Assembly (NCBI RefSeq): GCF_014066305.1
Contig: NW_023501064.1
Span: forward strand, 593,001 to 657,000
Source: Letharia columbiana
Lineage: Eukaryota; Ascomycota; Lecanoromycetes; Lecanorales; Parmeliaceae
Reading direction: 5' to 3'
DNA: 64,000 nt
Positions within the stretch are counted from its first letter, which is position 1. Each line of letters opens with the position of its first letter. Shown one piece after another: positions 1 through 11,770 of the stretch. The position numbers and the translations under genes are program-made. A model generated the notes under the pieces. That model made no database searches and was not told the DNA's origin. It saw only the letters and a program-made list of their open reading frames with translations.

Positions 1-845
1 GCCATACGCTCCCAAACTCCTACGGCGAGGCTAGGATCGTAGCACGCCTGCGCCATCATTAGAAGTCCGATGTAATCCGCTTCTGATTCCATCTTCCGGG
101 AGCCTGGCCGCTCGAGCGCGACGTCCAGTATGAATCCAGAGTCTTGGACTGATATGCCGAGAGTCCAAGTGAGTAGTAGCGCGAAAGGGATTAGGAAGGC
201 CATTTGGCTCATCTTTTCGCAGGTGTGATGAGCGACGTTGTGCGCTATTTCGTGACCTAGGACGGCTGCTAGGCCGTCTTCACCGGCGCAGATGGGGAGT
301 ATGCCGCTGAAGACGAAGACTTTGCCTCCGGGCAAGACAAACGCGTTCTTCTCCTCTGGGTCATCTATGACCTTGACGTCCCACTTCTGCCTTTCCAGTC
401 CAGCGGCTGGTATCAGTCTTCCTAGCACCTTATTCACCATCCTCGAGTGAGGGTGATCAGGCGGTAGAATGTCTCGTCCATACTGTTGGATCACCCTTCG
501 ATATCCTGACTCGCCCAACCTTTCTTCCCGGGCTGTTGATATACAGTTGAAGCGCCGCCGACCAGATACGGGGACTTGCTCAAGATTGTAATAGTAGAAT
601 CCTCCTGAGCCGAGGCCCACGGCACCGACGCCATAGCGGAAATTAGGGGATGTTCTCCACAGGCTGTAGAGGATCTGGATGTTTCCGAAGCGGTTGTACT
701 GTGTGCGTTGGGGGCCCCTTTGGGAAGCTAGACGTACGGAGGTTCTGGGGAGGAGACTGTGGTGAAGGGGGGTGGATGGAGAAGCTCTTATGATCTTAGG
801 CGACCAGAAGTGAGAGAAGGAGCTTGGCCATAGCCGGGGAGGCAT
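1..845 (-). CDS. oma1: OMA1-like mitochondrial M48 metallopeptidase (3' end beyond left edge)
   Basis: One uninterrupted frame runs from the ATG at 845-843 to the left edge, giving about 281 residues. The first 60 or so residues are rich in Arg and Ser with few acidic residues, like a mitochondrial presequence. A hydrophobic GVGAVGLGSGG stretch followed by an aromatic YYYN could be a membrane segment. The zinc site is visible as HEIAH (HExxH), and the third-ligand region ESEAD follows about 60 residues later with a hydrophobic helix between them. This order is typical of OMA1, the inner-membrane protease that acts in mitochondrial quality control. The C-terminus is missing because the window starts here. 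The ATG opens the frame that carries all motifs, and an overlapping short frame upstream does not. Confidence 0.85.
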   Translation of the reverse strand, partial: MPPRLWPSSFSHFWSPKIIRASPSTPLHHSLLPRTSVRLASQRGPQRTQYNRFGNIQILYSLWRTSPNFRYGVGAVGLGSGGFYYYNLEQVPVSGRRRFNCISTAREERLGESGYRRVIQQYGRDILPPDHPHSRMVNKVLGRLIPAAGLERQKWDVKVIDDPEEKNAFVLPGGKVFVFSGILPICAGEDGLAAVLGHEIAHNVAHHTCEKMSQMAFLIPFALLLTWTLGISVQDSGFILDVALERPGSRKMESEADYIGLLMMAQACYDPSLAVGVWERM

Positions 846-3353
846 TTGTGAAGGCTAGGCGGAATGGAGATGGAGAGTCAGTTGCGGTGGAGCACTGGAG
901 AGGGATAATGAAGGAGTAAACGGCAAAACCATGGTTATCAGATCGCCCCTTGCGTCGGTTTTGCCAACGACAAAGCAAAGTACTACATGATCAATAAGTA
1001 CCGTCGCAATCCTCTACGTCTGATCACTCTAAGCAAGCAGGCTCTGGTGAAAGGCTTTTGGTTTCCGCCAGGGCAGGCCCCTCGGCCCCCAAAGCTCTGC
1101 GCTAGAGTTCCCTAAGTTCTGTCACCGAAGCCTAAAGTAAATCTCCAGGACACAGTCGCTATGTACTCATGTCACGACACCACGCAATTTCCGCTACGTT
1201 TTACTCACTGTGTTCGAGGGGACTAACTTCCTCCTGCGAATCTTCTGCACATAGCTTAGAGCTGCTGCTAAAAGGAAGATGTGATGAATACGAAACCTAG
1301 TCACAAAATTCGTATGAACGAACGCCTACCAGCGTCTTTCATCAATATTATACAGAAGAAAGAAGATTCCTCCATATCGCTCCTTCGTCTGATTTCATGA
1401 CAACAAGTCGAAGCGCCGTCCATACTATGTCTGTAATATGCAAATGGCTTGCACTACCTCGAGACGGTGCTTGCAGAGTTTTCCCTCTCGAGATTGCTAC
1501 TTCCACGCATCAACCACGCTTGAATTTCGTGGCCATTCACCTCGCGGATGAAACGAATCCACTGCATACAATGGACAACAGCCCGTTCATCGAGTGATCC
1601 AGAACACTGCTGTCATGAGCAAAGGTTTATCGATTCGCAGAAAGCCAGATTTGGCGCGTTTAGTTGCAATGTCTTCCTATTTACTGGTATACTTCGTCGT
1701 AACGTCAATGCTACCAATGATGGGACGCCTCTACTCTTGTAGCAATGTCTACGAGGAAACGTTTTTGGCTTCGACCTGGCTTCCCTCGTGGCCTTCTCGT
1801 ATTCTGTGTTTCATTCTCGAGCATCTAATGGCGCTTCTATCGAGTCCCAATAGAGACATACCAACACTGCTTCCTATCTAGCATATGGAAAGCAGAATCA
1901 CAAGCTGTTAGCCAATTGAATCTATCTATTAAAAGATGAGTGATTCTCCACACTTCCAAAGAGTTCTCCTAAGACGAGGTGGTCTGCGAGAAAGTGAGAC
2001 ACTGGAAGCGCGATAAGGGACGTCGTTGAAGGCATTGAGTGCCGCCAGCTATCCTTTCGTCGTGGCTACCGTAATGGACCAATTGTTTACGAGGTACAGA
2101 CACTTCTTATCGACGGTGGTTAGGTCATCTGCAGCTTACACCTATTACCAATGCCACATTTCTTTTCGCATCAGTATAGGCCTGTGGAATGGGTCTGGAC
2201 GTGGCAGCTACCAGCATAGGCAAAAAAAAAATTACACATTGGAGGCACAAGATGACGCTATCAAAATCCCTATGGCGCTTGCGATCCTCGAGGTAAACCC
2301 GGACCTCTCGTATGGTGACGGCATGGTCCACACTCCCACGGAACAAGCCAAAGGTCCAGACTTTACACAATGGACTTCGGTAACCCTGAAGCCCTGTCAA
2401 TGCTTCGAAGGTTACACAGGTCAAGCAGGAGTTGACACTGGATCCCAATCAAGACTTGTGGCACCGTCTAGTCGTGTGTAAATTCTGTTCTTGAATCATT
2501 TTGCATGTAGATTGAATGCCGCGTTTGAAGAAGAAACAGCGGCACTCCGGACGGGTTGGAGACGGGGTGCCGAAAAGGGGAGAAGGTTCCCGAGTCATTC
2601 CGCTGGCGCGCGGGGATGTTGCACTTATCGAAGAGGGAATTGGATGGATAGTCCGTACAACACACGAATTCATAGTCGTCGAGCTGAGCGTCATTGCACC
2701 TCACACTTTTACGACCCCGGAGTTTTCAAACGAGGCCAAAAGCCCATTTACTGATTAACCATATCTATGCAAGGCAAAGTATGTCCACACCCACAGAGTG
2801 TCCTCCCCCCTTTGCTTTTTACCAATGAATACCACGCCGCCTCCGCCTCCGGGTTCCTTCAGCACCGCTCTTTTCTCCTCCCGCTGGACCTTCTTACCAA
2901 TATCACGTCGCCTCGGCCTTCTAGATCCTTCTTCGTCACCACTAGTGTTGCGTGAGACCACCGCAACAGGGTATCAAAAAGCCACGCAAGGACTCGCAAG
3001 TAGCTATGCCCGCCTGCAGAAATGTAGATGGAATAAATGTCGGAAAAATAGGTACTGTGTAGTAGTATGTGGTAAGAAAGTCGTCATAAAGCCGTCATAG
3101 ATCTGCGCCTCCGCCCTCCTCCGCCGCCTGTGGATTTCTCTGAATACGTTATCAAATGAGACTCTATATTGTCGAAGCCGTTGGAGATAATTTGTCGAAG
3201 GGAAAATAGATGGTAGAAGGAATGTTGTTGCTCATCATCCCAAAATCATATATCCAGAAGTCATATCTCATCGGTATGGCGGCGCTCACTCTTCTCGGGA
3301 GAGGCGGTATGAGCAGCGTTGCAGGGAACGTGGCATCGATTCCCGATCGCTCA
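846..3353. other. Intergenic, no supported gene
   Basis: This 2.5-kb stretch holds the upstream region of the OMA1-like gene and the downstream region of the RING-PH-VWA gene. Several open frames of 60-150 codons occur on both strands (the longest is 2026-2481, +), but none has a recognisable motif, plausible splice partners or a good start. A run of A lies near 2221-2230. Confidence 0.5.
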
Positions 3354-6300
3354 TCACGCCTCCTCCATTAACGCCTCATCTCCCGCATCTCTCCACTCCC
3401 TCGAATGCTTCGTCAACCTCTTTACACCGGCTATCCGTCCTGCCCACAGGCTCTCAGACGGTGTTCGGAATGTGTATCCCCTTTGTGAAGCGATGACACC
3501 AATCGCCTGCAGGACAGCTTTCCTTGAATCCCGACCAAAGACAGCTGGGTGATTTATCCATTCGAGTGATGCTTCTAGTTCCGTATCGAGAGCATTCAGG
3601 GTGATGGCATCGATGGCGGAGGCATGGCCACCCATGCCGTTCTCGTCTGAGGCGGGTGAGGATTGTCGCTCAGGTGTTGTCGCACCGTCACCCTGCACGC
3701 TGGGAGGTGCACTAGGAGGTTTGGCGTTTCCTGCTTGAGGAATTGGCGGAAGACCTCCTTTTCCTAGCCCTTTCATAATGGTTCGGGTCTCCTTCAAGAG
3801 ATGATGAGCACGGTCATGCTGTCCTCGGGTGACTAGGGTCAATGCTCTGCTAAGCATGTCCGAGGTCAAAAGTTCCATTCGGCGCTGCACAATACTAGGA
3901 TGAGGTGGTATTGGCGGTGTTGCAGGCCTACCCGTGTTCTTCGCCCTAGGATTCGCAGGCAGCATCGTAATCGCAAGTAAAGACGGCCGTGATGGGTGCG
4001 TCAAAGTGCCATCGCGCAGGATATCTCCATATGTCAAGTCAGCTTGGATGAGCGGAACCTCCTCCACACTCAGGGTCCTCTGCTCATCACTGTCGAATGG
4101 CCCGCCTAGTGCTTCGAGGCCAGACACGATACTCTCCCACGGATCCTGTGGTAGGTGCTCTTGAGAGGAATTGTCAGGCGCGATGACGAGTTGAACGAGT
4201 ATATCTACAGTCGAGTGGTCAGAAAGCCATGTCTCACCAGCAGGAATTCCCCCCGAATAGAGTCTTACCTCTCTTGTCTCCGAATCTCAAATCTCCTAGT
4301 GCGGCTTCAGCGTCCTTTCCAGTGGCGCGCTTGGTGATCTGTAGAGCACCCGAAATTTTGACGAATTTTGCGGGGGAACCTTCAGGCAAGCGCAACTTCA
4401 GTTTGACGTTTTGATGAGAGGTCGTCTGCAGGGCCCCTAAGCATCCGGCAACGCACTCCCGGAGCATCATCCAATCTTTGACATAGGTGTATGATGCTTT
4501 GGTACGTGTGGATAACTCGATCATCGTATCCGGCTTGTGGGTCAAACCAAGGCCAAAAGAGTGGATAGCGACCCTGGTAGACAGACGTTAGCACCCACGT
4601 CGCGCAAATTTCCCGCATGGCAACATCCGAGCGCGTGAGGGGTAGAAGACAAACTTACTTTGCAGCCTCTGCTCTGGATACGACAAAATCCACGCTCTCC
4701 GCATCGGACGTGGACGAGTCGCTGATGAGTAAGATGGTTGCAATGGGGTTGTTGGCTTTGCGTTGCATAAGTAAGTCCATGGCGACATTCGCGCCTTCAA
4801 CAACGTCGGCCCGTAGACTTTTCTGCCCAACAGGCCGGATCGAGTTGAGAATTTTGGTCCAGCCACCCCATGCCTTTGTGGTCATACCCACAAGCGGTAC
4901 ACCGCCTCCACTCGAGCCAAATGTGACCAAGCCCATTCTATCTCTTTCACCAAGGTTTTGGACAAGGAACTTGAGCGCATCCCGTAGTAGCGTGATTTTG
5001 AGCCCCTGCATAGAGGATGAGACGGGGATGACCACAACGATGTCAAGAGGCACGTGTATGGACGCCGGCCTGCGCGTGTCCTGCATTGGTCTGCCCATGC
5101 CCGAAGTAGTGTACTCTGTTGGTGCGGTGTTAACCGACTTTGGCCCACCGTACGAGGAGTTCACTGACGACGCACGCTTGGTCTTCATCGTCCTGTAATC
5201 ATCGTCGTCGGTGCCCGAGTTTTCCGGCTCGTATTCGTTGCTTTGCCTAGGGTGGTCGTGGTTCAGATCGAGAAGCGAGCGTTTCCAATGTTCGACTTGA
5301 GTCCGGGTCTGGAACTGAAGGTGAAACTGCTGTAGGTCTTGAACTGACAGACTAAGGGTTAGAACTGGCTCGTCGGGACTCGACTCCACATGCTTCAGGT
5401 GCTTCTTGATGAGGATCGATCCCTTGAGGGTACATCTTGTGAGCTTGCGTTTCGAATTCCCTTCCGCGTACTGTGGCGGCGCACCCTTCTTCTCTTTCAC
5501 GCAGATAAGCATTTCAGCAAAGAGAAAGCATTCGAGCTCTTGCCACGACTGGCGGTCCTTGCCAACTCGTACTGTGCCATAGAGACGTAGCTTTCCAAAC
5601 CTGTGAAATGTTAGATATAGATTGCAAGTGACTGAAGAGTAGCTGCATGCCTTGAGAAGTCCAGCCCGTGCCAGTTGTCTACGCGAACACGCAAATCTTC
5701 GGTGATCTCCTCAAGGACCTCGGGAGATTCAGATCCCCAGTCTGCTTGTTGGCTCTTGGCTGGGGATGCAGGCCGATTGCTGAAAGTAGCGCTGTCTTGT
5801 TGCATAGAGGGAAGAACAGGTGCACCTCGGAGATCCGCTGGATCTGGCCTCCATTTGCCTTCGGGAACCTCAATGGTGACCAAGCATGTTAGACTCTGTT
5901 GCTGCCTCGACCGGGTCAACGTAGGATACTCGCTCCTGACCGTCACCGTAGGCGCAGGTATTGGATTCTTGGTGATGCTTGCTCGCGGGCTGCTGAGTGC
6001 TGTTTCCATAGATTGGACATCGTAATCGTGCCTCCTGCCGGTATTGTTATTGTTGTTGTGAGAATCGCCATATTCGCCAGCAGGGTTGACACCGCCAGTG
6101 TTCGCACTTTCATTTCTGTTATGCTGTTGAGCCCGATTTTGACTCCCGTATCTTTCAATCCTCTCCCTTTGTATGTCCCTATTCTGTCTTTCCTTTTCCC
6201 GCTCCATCTGTCGCGGATCTTGCGGCTGTGAGCTTTCACGCTGGGTATTGCGATGGTTTGATCCGCGGCTGCTCGGTCTCTCGTGTCCTGTCTGAGGGTC

Positions 6301-7304
6301 CCAGGGTACCGGGGTGATGATCCGAGAGCTGTTGCCATTTCCGCTACCATTGCGTTGATGGTTGTCCCGCGCTTCATTATTTTGTGACACAGAGCGAACG
6401 ATACTGCTCAGCTTCTCTGTGATTTGTTAGCGGAGGCGAAGTCTGTGATTCGTTGATGGTGGCATTACCTAAGTCAAGTACATTCCCGCCTCTGCTAGTG
6501 TCCAGGCCGAGCGGTGCGTTGCAGGTTGGACAGTATTGTGACTCAAACTCCTTGATGTACTCGTAAAAGCAAGCTTCATGAGAAACGTGTCCGCAAGAGA
6601 ACTGCAATATCCTTTCGCCTCGAAGTGTGTGTTCCAAAGGCTCCTCGCAGACTGCGCACTCACTTCCGATGAACGTTCTCTCTCGCCGGGTTCGTGATCT
6701 CTCAATCTCCAACATGCCCGCCATGGGGTGGCCCGACCGCCAGTTGAACGAGGTTGAGGTACCGTTACTGTATGCGGGATTTGGCTCGCGGGCTGTCTGT
6801 TGAGCAGCAATACGGTTGAGGAGGGTTTTTCTATTCTTTGGCTTTTTTGGCTCTGGTGGATGATAGACGGGTGGATAAGGGCGACCTGATGCAGAGTGAG
6901 TGGAGATGGCAGACTGCTGACGATTATATTGCGGCCGTGCAGGCTGGGTTTTATTGTGCGATTGCGCGGGGGTGTACGTTGGGCGGGTCACTGCTTGGGA
7001 AGAATTATCTAGGAGGCGAGGCGAGACCAGTCAGTTTCCACCAAGATGGGTAATCGACGGAGCGTTTTCCAGAACGAGTCAAAGTCTTAGACAGGAAGTG
7101 AAAGTAGGCCATTGTTGTATGTTTTGAGGGATAAAAGGTGCATGGTTGGTGCTTACTTCTTCGATTCACAGGTCGCTGACCGTCTTTTCTCGGCAGCAGA
7201 CCAAGTTCCGAGAGGTTGACGACCTTTTGTTTTGCAGAGAAGGTAGAGCTGCCTTTGCGAAGGAACTGTGGTCGCTGTATTTGGGAGTGTGGATCTGAAG
7301 ACAT
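3354..7304 (-). CDS. far1: RING-PH-VWA protein, Far1/Ste5-like MAPK scaffold
   Basis: Six exons, all in phase: 7304-7157, 7008-6469, 6416-5651, 5600-4659, 4573-4269 and 4204-3354, giving 1,183 residues. Domain order is a RING-H2 finger at about residues 167-212 (CAVC ... CGHVSH ... CPTC), a low-complexity Asn/Arg/Gln-rich linker, a PH-like domain at about 485-600, and a VWA domain from about 671. This RING-PH-VWA order is the one described for ancestral Far1/Ste5 pheromone-pathway scaffolds in filamentous ascomycetes, which bind G-beta-gamma, membrane lipid and the MAP kinase module; the role here is inferred from that family. Oddities are a GC-AG intron at 5650-5601, needed to continue the PH domain, and a VWA metal site reading PVSSS where DxSxS is usual. 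The start is the only ATG of the first exon that keeps phase. Another VWA/RING protein cannot be excluded. Confidence 0.75.
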
Positions 7305-8640
7305 AAAGGAGTAAAGGCAAGGAGGGTTCTAATGATTAATTATGACCCAGAGTGGATCAAATCATGTGTTTGGGTTGCAGCAGCGCAAAGAAGGTGACAG
7401 GGCTGCAAAGAGAAGAAGGACGTTAATCTCATCTTACTTCCTAACAGTAACTGTTTGGGGGGGAAAGCAGAGATGGCGTTGGAGCGTTTCGGGCAGAGTC
7501 CCAAGGAACTACGCCCTGTTCAAGTAGCAGCAGCTACCGCACCTGTCTAACTAGCAGCTCCTAGGCATTTAGGACTAAGGCTACGTAAGATGCTTTAACT
7601 GCAGGGTAAGCCTCTCTTGAATTGCCTAGTCGGAGCCTTGGAGGTACTTAGAGTAGTAGGGTGTCTAGGGACCTCATGCAGGCCGCTACGGCCCTTCCTA
7701 CAGCATGCTATCTATCCACTTGTGATAGGCTCAACTCATTATTCTTTTCACATGGTGCTTGACCTGCTCAAGTTTGGCTGCCCCTAGTATTGAAGAGTGT
7801 TAGCGCATCAGAAAGCCATGCGACGCCAATTATCATGGATTCACGGTGGGCGAACTTTAATGAGGGGGGCAGGGGAAGGCGAGGAAAGTCAGGACTTGGA
7901 TCGCCAGGGATCTTTGAGTGCTGAAGGATGCTGCCATTCAAGCCATTTGATTGGAGGATAAAGTTGACCTTCTCTTCCTTCATCCGCCAAACAGAGTGTG
8001 ACGCTTGAAAGACGGAAGTTCGAGTACGGAGCACGGAAGTAAAGAGGTACGAGTAGGTAGGTATTCATGAAATGGGCGGGTTAATACGAAGAAGCTCTAG
8101 CATCGCAATCACCCGGGGTTACGGCTCGGGGAAATCTGCTCTGGGCATCTATCATTTCATGAGCCAATACCAGAGATTTGGTTCGCGATGATACTCTACA
8201 ATTTATCTATTCTCCAGCCCCCAAGACGCGACGTTGTCCAGCTCTCTCTCTCGGAGAGTAGGTAGACTCGTGAAGAGTTGCGAAACTCTGAAACAGCTCA
8301 AACAGCTGCCTTGCTTACCACACATGACTGCAAGTCTGCAATGCGACGAGGGTGCGCCACTTGCGGCACATTTTTGGCTGCCATGGCTGCCTCTTGCATC
8401 ATCGCTGGCCGTGCCGGATTGTACTATCGTTGCGATTCGATACCAGGATGCTGGTTGGATGTGGAAACTAGTCCGGCAGTCCTCCGAATGGTCGACCATC
8501 CACCATCCATTGTTCCGATGGTGGGGTGCCATCCCTCTACTACAGTATTGGATCTGCAGGTTCCTCCCTCTTCCTCCGAAATTGACGGTTCGGATCGTAA
8601 TGCCATTTCGCGGAGAAAGCATATCTGGTCTCGACTCACA

Positions 8641-8673
8641 ACTCAAGACTGAAGACTCAAGACTCAAGACTCA
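8641..8673. repeat. Short imperfect tandem repeat
   Basis: About three copies of a 10-bp unit of the form ACTCAAGACT lie next to each other, one of them with a GA interruption. No gene function can be tied to it. Confidence 0.6.
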
Positions 8674-11047
8674 GAAATCAAAACTCACGGGCTGTCCACA
8701 AAAAGCTCTGAGACGGTATCGTCGTAAGTCTCAACGAGTCAGCAGACTGCTCTGCTGGCTGCTGACTCAGAATCATGCGTCTACCTTCGCCAAGGTCAGA
8801 CATTCTGTGTCATCGGCCAATTCACGACAGCAGAATCCCATGGGCTTGCAGTGAATTATTCAGGCTGCCCGCAGGAGACTTTTACGCCATTGTGGGAAGA
8901 AGCGAATCCTTCATTCCTGCATCAAGCTCCTGCAGCAATGCAAGCCAGACAGCGTCTACTTTAACAGAGTATGTGCCCGAGAGAGAATTATACTGGTTGC
9001 TGATATGCTGCATGGTAATCAGCAGCCATACAATCTCCTTGCTGGCCCATCCTGATCCCTGCGCTGCGGACGTACACTGCATGTTGTTGCGACAGAATCC
9101 TGAGCATATGCACAGCATCGGAGCTGAAAATAAAATAGGGTGACAATGGTTGAATCATCATATTTAAAGTGCTTACACGTGAGGAGGCAGTGCGCAAGAT
9201 TCCGTCTCAACGGACAAACATCAGGCCAATGAAACAGGGTAGTTGATAGATACATGGAGAATACTTGCATCCTACGTACTTCTAATGACGGATGAGGCAG
9301 AGCTAGAAGGATGACTGAACCGAAATCAACAGTAAGCACGCCGTAGCATTATTCAAACTTCAACAACGGCGATAAGCGATTAAAAGGCCAGGCTTTGAGA
9401 GTCATGCCTGCAAGGCGCCATGGTGTCGTGGTTCTCTCATCGATCTCACCCAAAGGATCAGCACGTCGCCAGTTTCAGGAACGCCACGTGCGTTGCGTGC
9501 TCTTCCTCGTCATGTGAGGCATTAACAATGGAAGTCACTCTTTGCGCTCCACATTTGACTGGTTGTTGAAGTAAGTAGTCCGTAATCTTCGGAGATCTGC
9601 TTGTTGATCAAATGCAGTCCCGGACGATCTCCCCAGTGTGCCACAGGCTATCGGGAGACTACCGACCGCGAAGCCGATCTTTTCCTTCTTCCTTTGTTCC
9701 CCTCCTCCCTCCATCACCACCTTCACGCAAGGAAAATACTTGACTTCCAAAGGCACATGGTGTAGATGTAAAAAACTTCAAATTGACCAAGAGAAAGATA
9801 GAGATTACACAGAAACACCTTTGTAAACGACGAACAGTCTCAGATACAGTATCCAAAAGGTGGGGAGAATTGGTGGTGATTTCTCCACCATCTGCTCAGC
9901 AAATACGAGTACCTACCGTAGATGATCATTAACCATACCTTCCGCTACCCTAAAGGCCGAAGCCCCAACCGCAGCGTTTCTGTCCCGGGCACCCGGAACT
10001 GCCTGGCAGGCTCTCACCACCCGTAATTCGCACTACTGCCTTCTTCATTGGTCCTCCGTCCCGTGTCTCCTCTCACTCCCCTAAGTTGATCGCTTGCCAA
10101 CAATTGCAATATTTTATATTACATTGCATATTAGAATAAAGAGGGTTTCACGCATTCCCTGCACCCGCTCCTGCATACGAAAGGCCTTCAATTTAACCCC
10201 ACGGCCAGAACGCAGGGATGTCTGATTGGCCGGGAGAGCCCTTACTGCAAGCTACAAGGTGAGCTAATGTGCCTTTATCACGACGACAGCTGTCTGAGAT
10301 ACGAGGCGTAACGCGAAACACGAACTGCGACATCTGTCACAGAATCCCTCAACGCCTTTTGTCTTGGCTCCAGCTGTTGCAGATATCTCGCCGTCTGGGT
10401 TATCGACGACGAAATCGGTTGTCGACATTATTTGCTAATAGGCAAGCTCTACGCTTTAGTACACCTTTGGTCAGATCAGTTGCTTCGTAAAGCTAGTTCC
10501 ACCTCTTCCTTAGCTGAGTTGCTATCAGTAAGTAAGTACACAAGTCTTCGGTCTCCTATTTATCTCGCATCAGGCCTTTATGCGCCGTTCAGTGTAGGGA
10601 AATGGTACATATAGAATGTAGAAATTTGAAATACCGCGTCATCCACGCGAAATTGTAAAGGATGCTATCAAGAACCTTCGCATCCTTCATCAACAGATCC
10701 AACCGAGTGTGTGATACGTGATATTTGCCATCGTGCAAGATTACCGGCATTTGACCCCCCAACAGCTCTCTTCTCAAATCGATAAGCTACCCCCCAGACC
10801 CCCATCTCACGATCCTGGAAACCCTCGACCATCCATCAAAGCTTTCCAACCTATACCCGTTCACCGTCGACTCCACATTTCTGCCCCGCTTGAACAAAGT
10901 CTTGAGATCGATTTGCCGGGGTATGTATCCAGTCAGAGGTGAAACGCCACCACAGTTATGCCATTGCATTATCAGCCCGATCGTCCTACCCGATGAGTCT
11001 TGACGGGCTCAACCCTTCCGTGACTTGTCATTTCTCATCCGAAATGC

Positions 11048-11770
11048 ATGGACACAAAGCTGCGCCGACCTGTGGAAATCTTACAGGACATTGCCTGCGA
11101 AAAGAGCTCTGTGCTCAACATGCAAGGGGCCCCTGTTTTCGGCCGGCGGAAAAGAACATGCGTCTTCAGCGCGCGTCACTGCGATTCCGGCTTCATTGCC
11201 AGCTGTTTCACCAGCCGGGTATAGTCGATGAGATATCAACCTTCCGACTGGGATTGGGACAAGCACTACCCCGAGAAACATCATCTCCGGGGACATATCG
11301 AGAAGGTGCGGTCGGAGAAGTGCGAATTTGTATATCCTCTGCTGGTCAACGTCCTGAAGTTGCTTCCCGGATTCCGAGCTTCGGAAGACGGTTCCATTTC
11401 GAATCCAGCATGCCGCACCTCGTGAGGACCGCCACTTCTCCGTGACGCCGTTGAGGGGCAAGTCTCTGTCTGCATTCGCTGCCACCTATGTCCAGCGCTT
11501 CCAGGAATATGCGATTTTTGGGTTCCTTGAGGCGGATCATCAGGACTGGAAGTTTTCCCTACCATACCACAATTCCCAGAACTCCTGACCGTGCGCGACG
11601 AAAAAGGTGGCTTGCACCCCTGGTCCAGCGGGGCGAGAAAAGAATTTCGACATCGAGGTCTGTAAACACCTGCCGGGATTCGACCCCGTTACTAGATGCG
11701 TTGGTGAATACGACTGCCGACTCGTAGGGGATTGCTTCCGGGATGCAGAACGAGTGGCCCTCTGCAATGA
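11048..11770 (+). pseudogene. Possible degenerate coding relic
   Basis: A 58-codon frame (11048-11224) begins MDTKLRRPVEILQDIA, which faintly resembles the opening of F-box proteins, and stops at TAG. Protein-like segments continue downstream but in changing frames: 11228-11425 (CEFVYPLLVNVLKLLPGF), about 11480-11590, and about 11645-11770. The segments lie in order on one strand, as expected of a gene broken by frameshifts, and I found no set of introns joining them. The match to F-box proteins is weak, so this is a guess about origin. It could be chance open frames. Confidence 0.25.

Noticed and set aside
2026..2481. 151-codon + frame
   Set aside because: Opens with a non-ATG codon, has no motif and overlaps a similar-sized frame on the other strand.
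11670..11690. tRNA T-loop-like sequence GGGATTCGACCCC
   Set aside because: The stem does not pair as needed and no acceptor or anticodon arm surrounds it.
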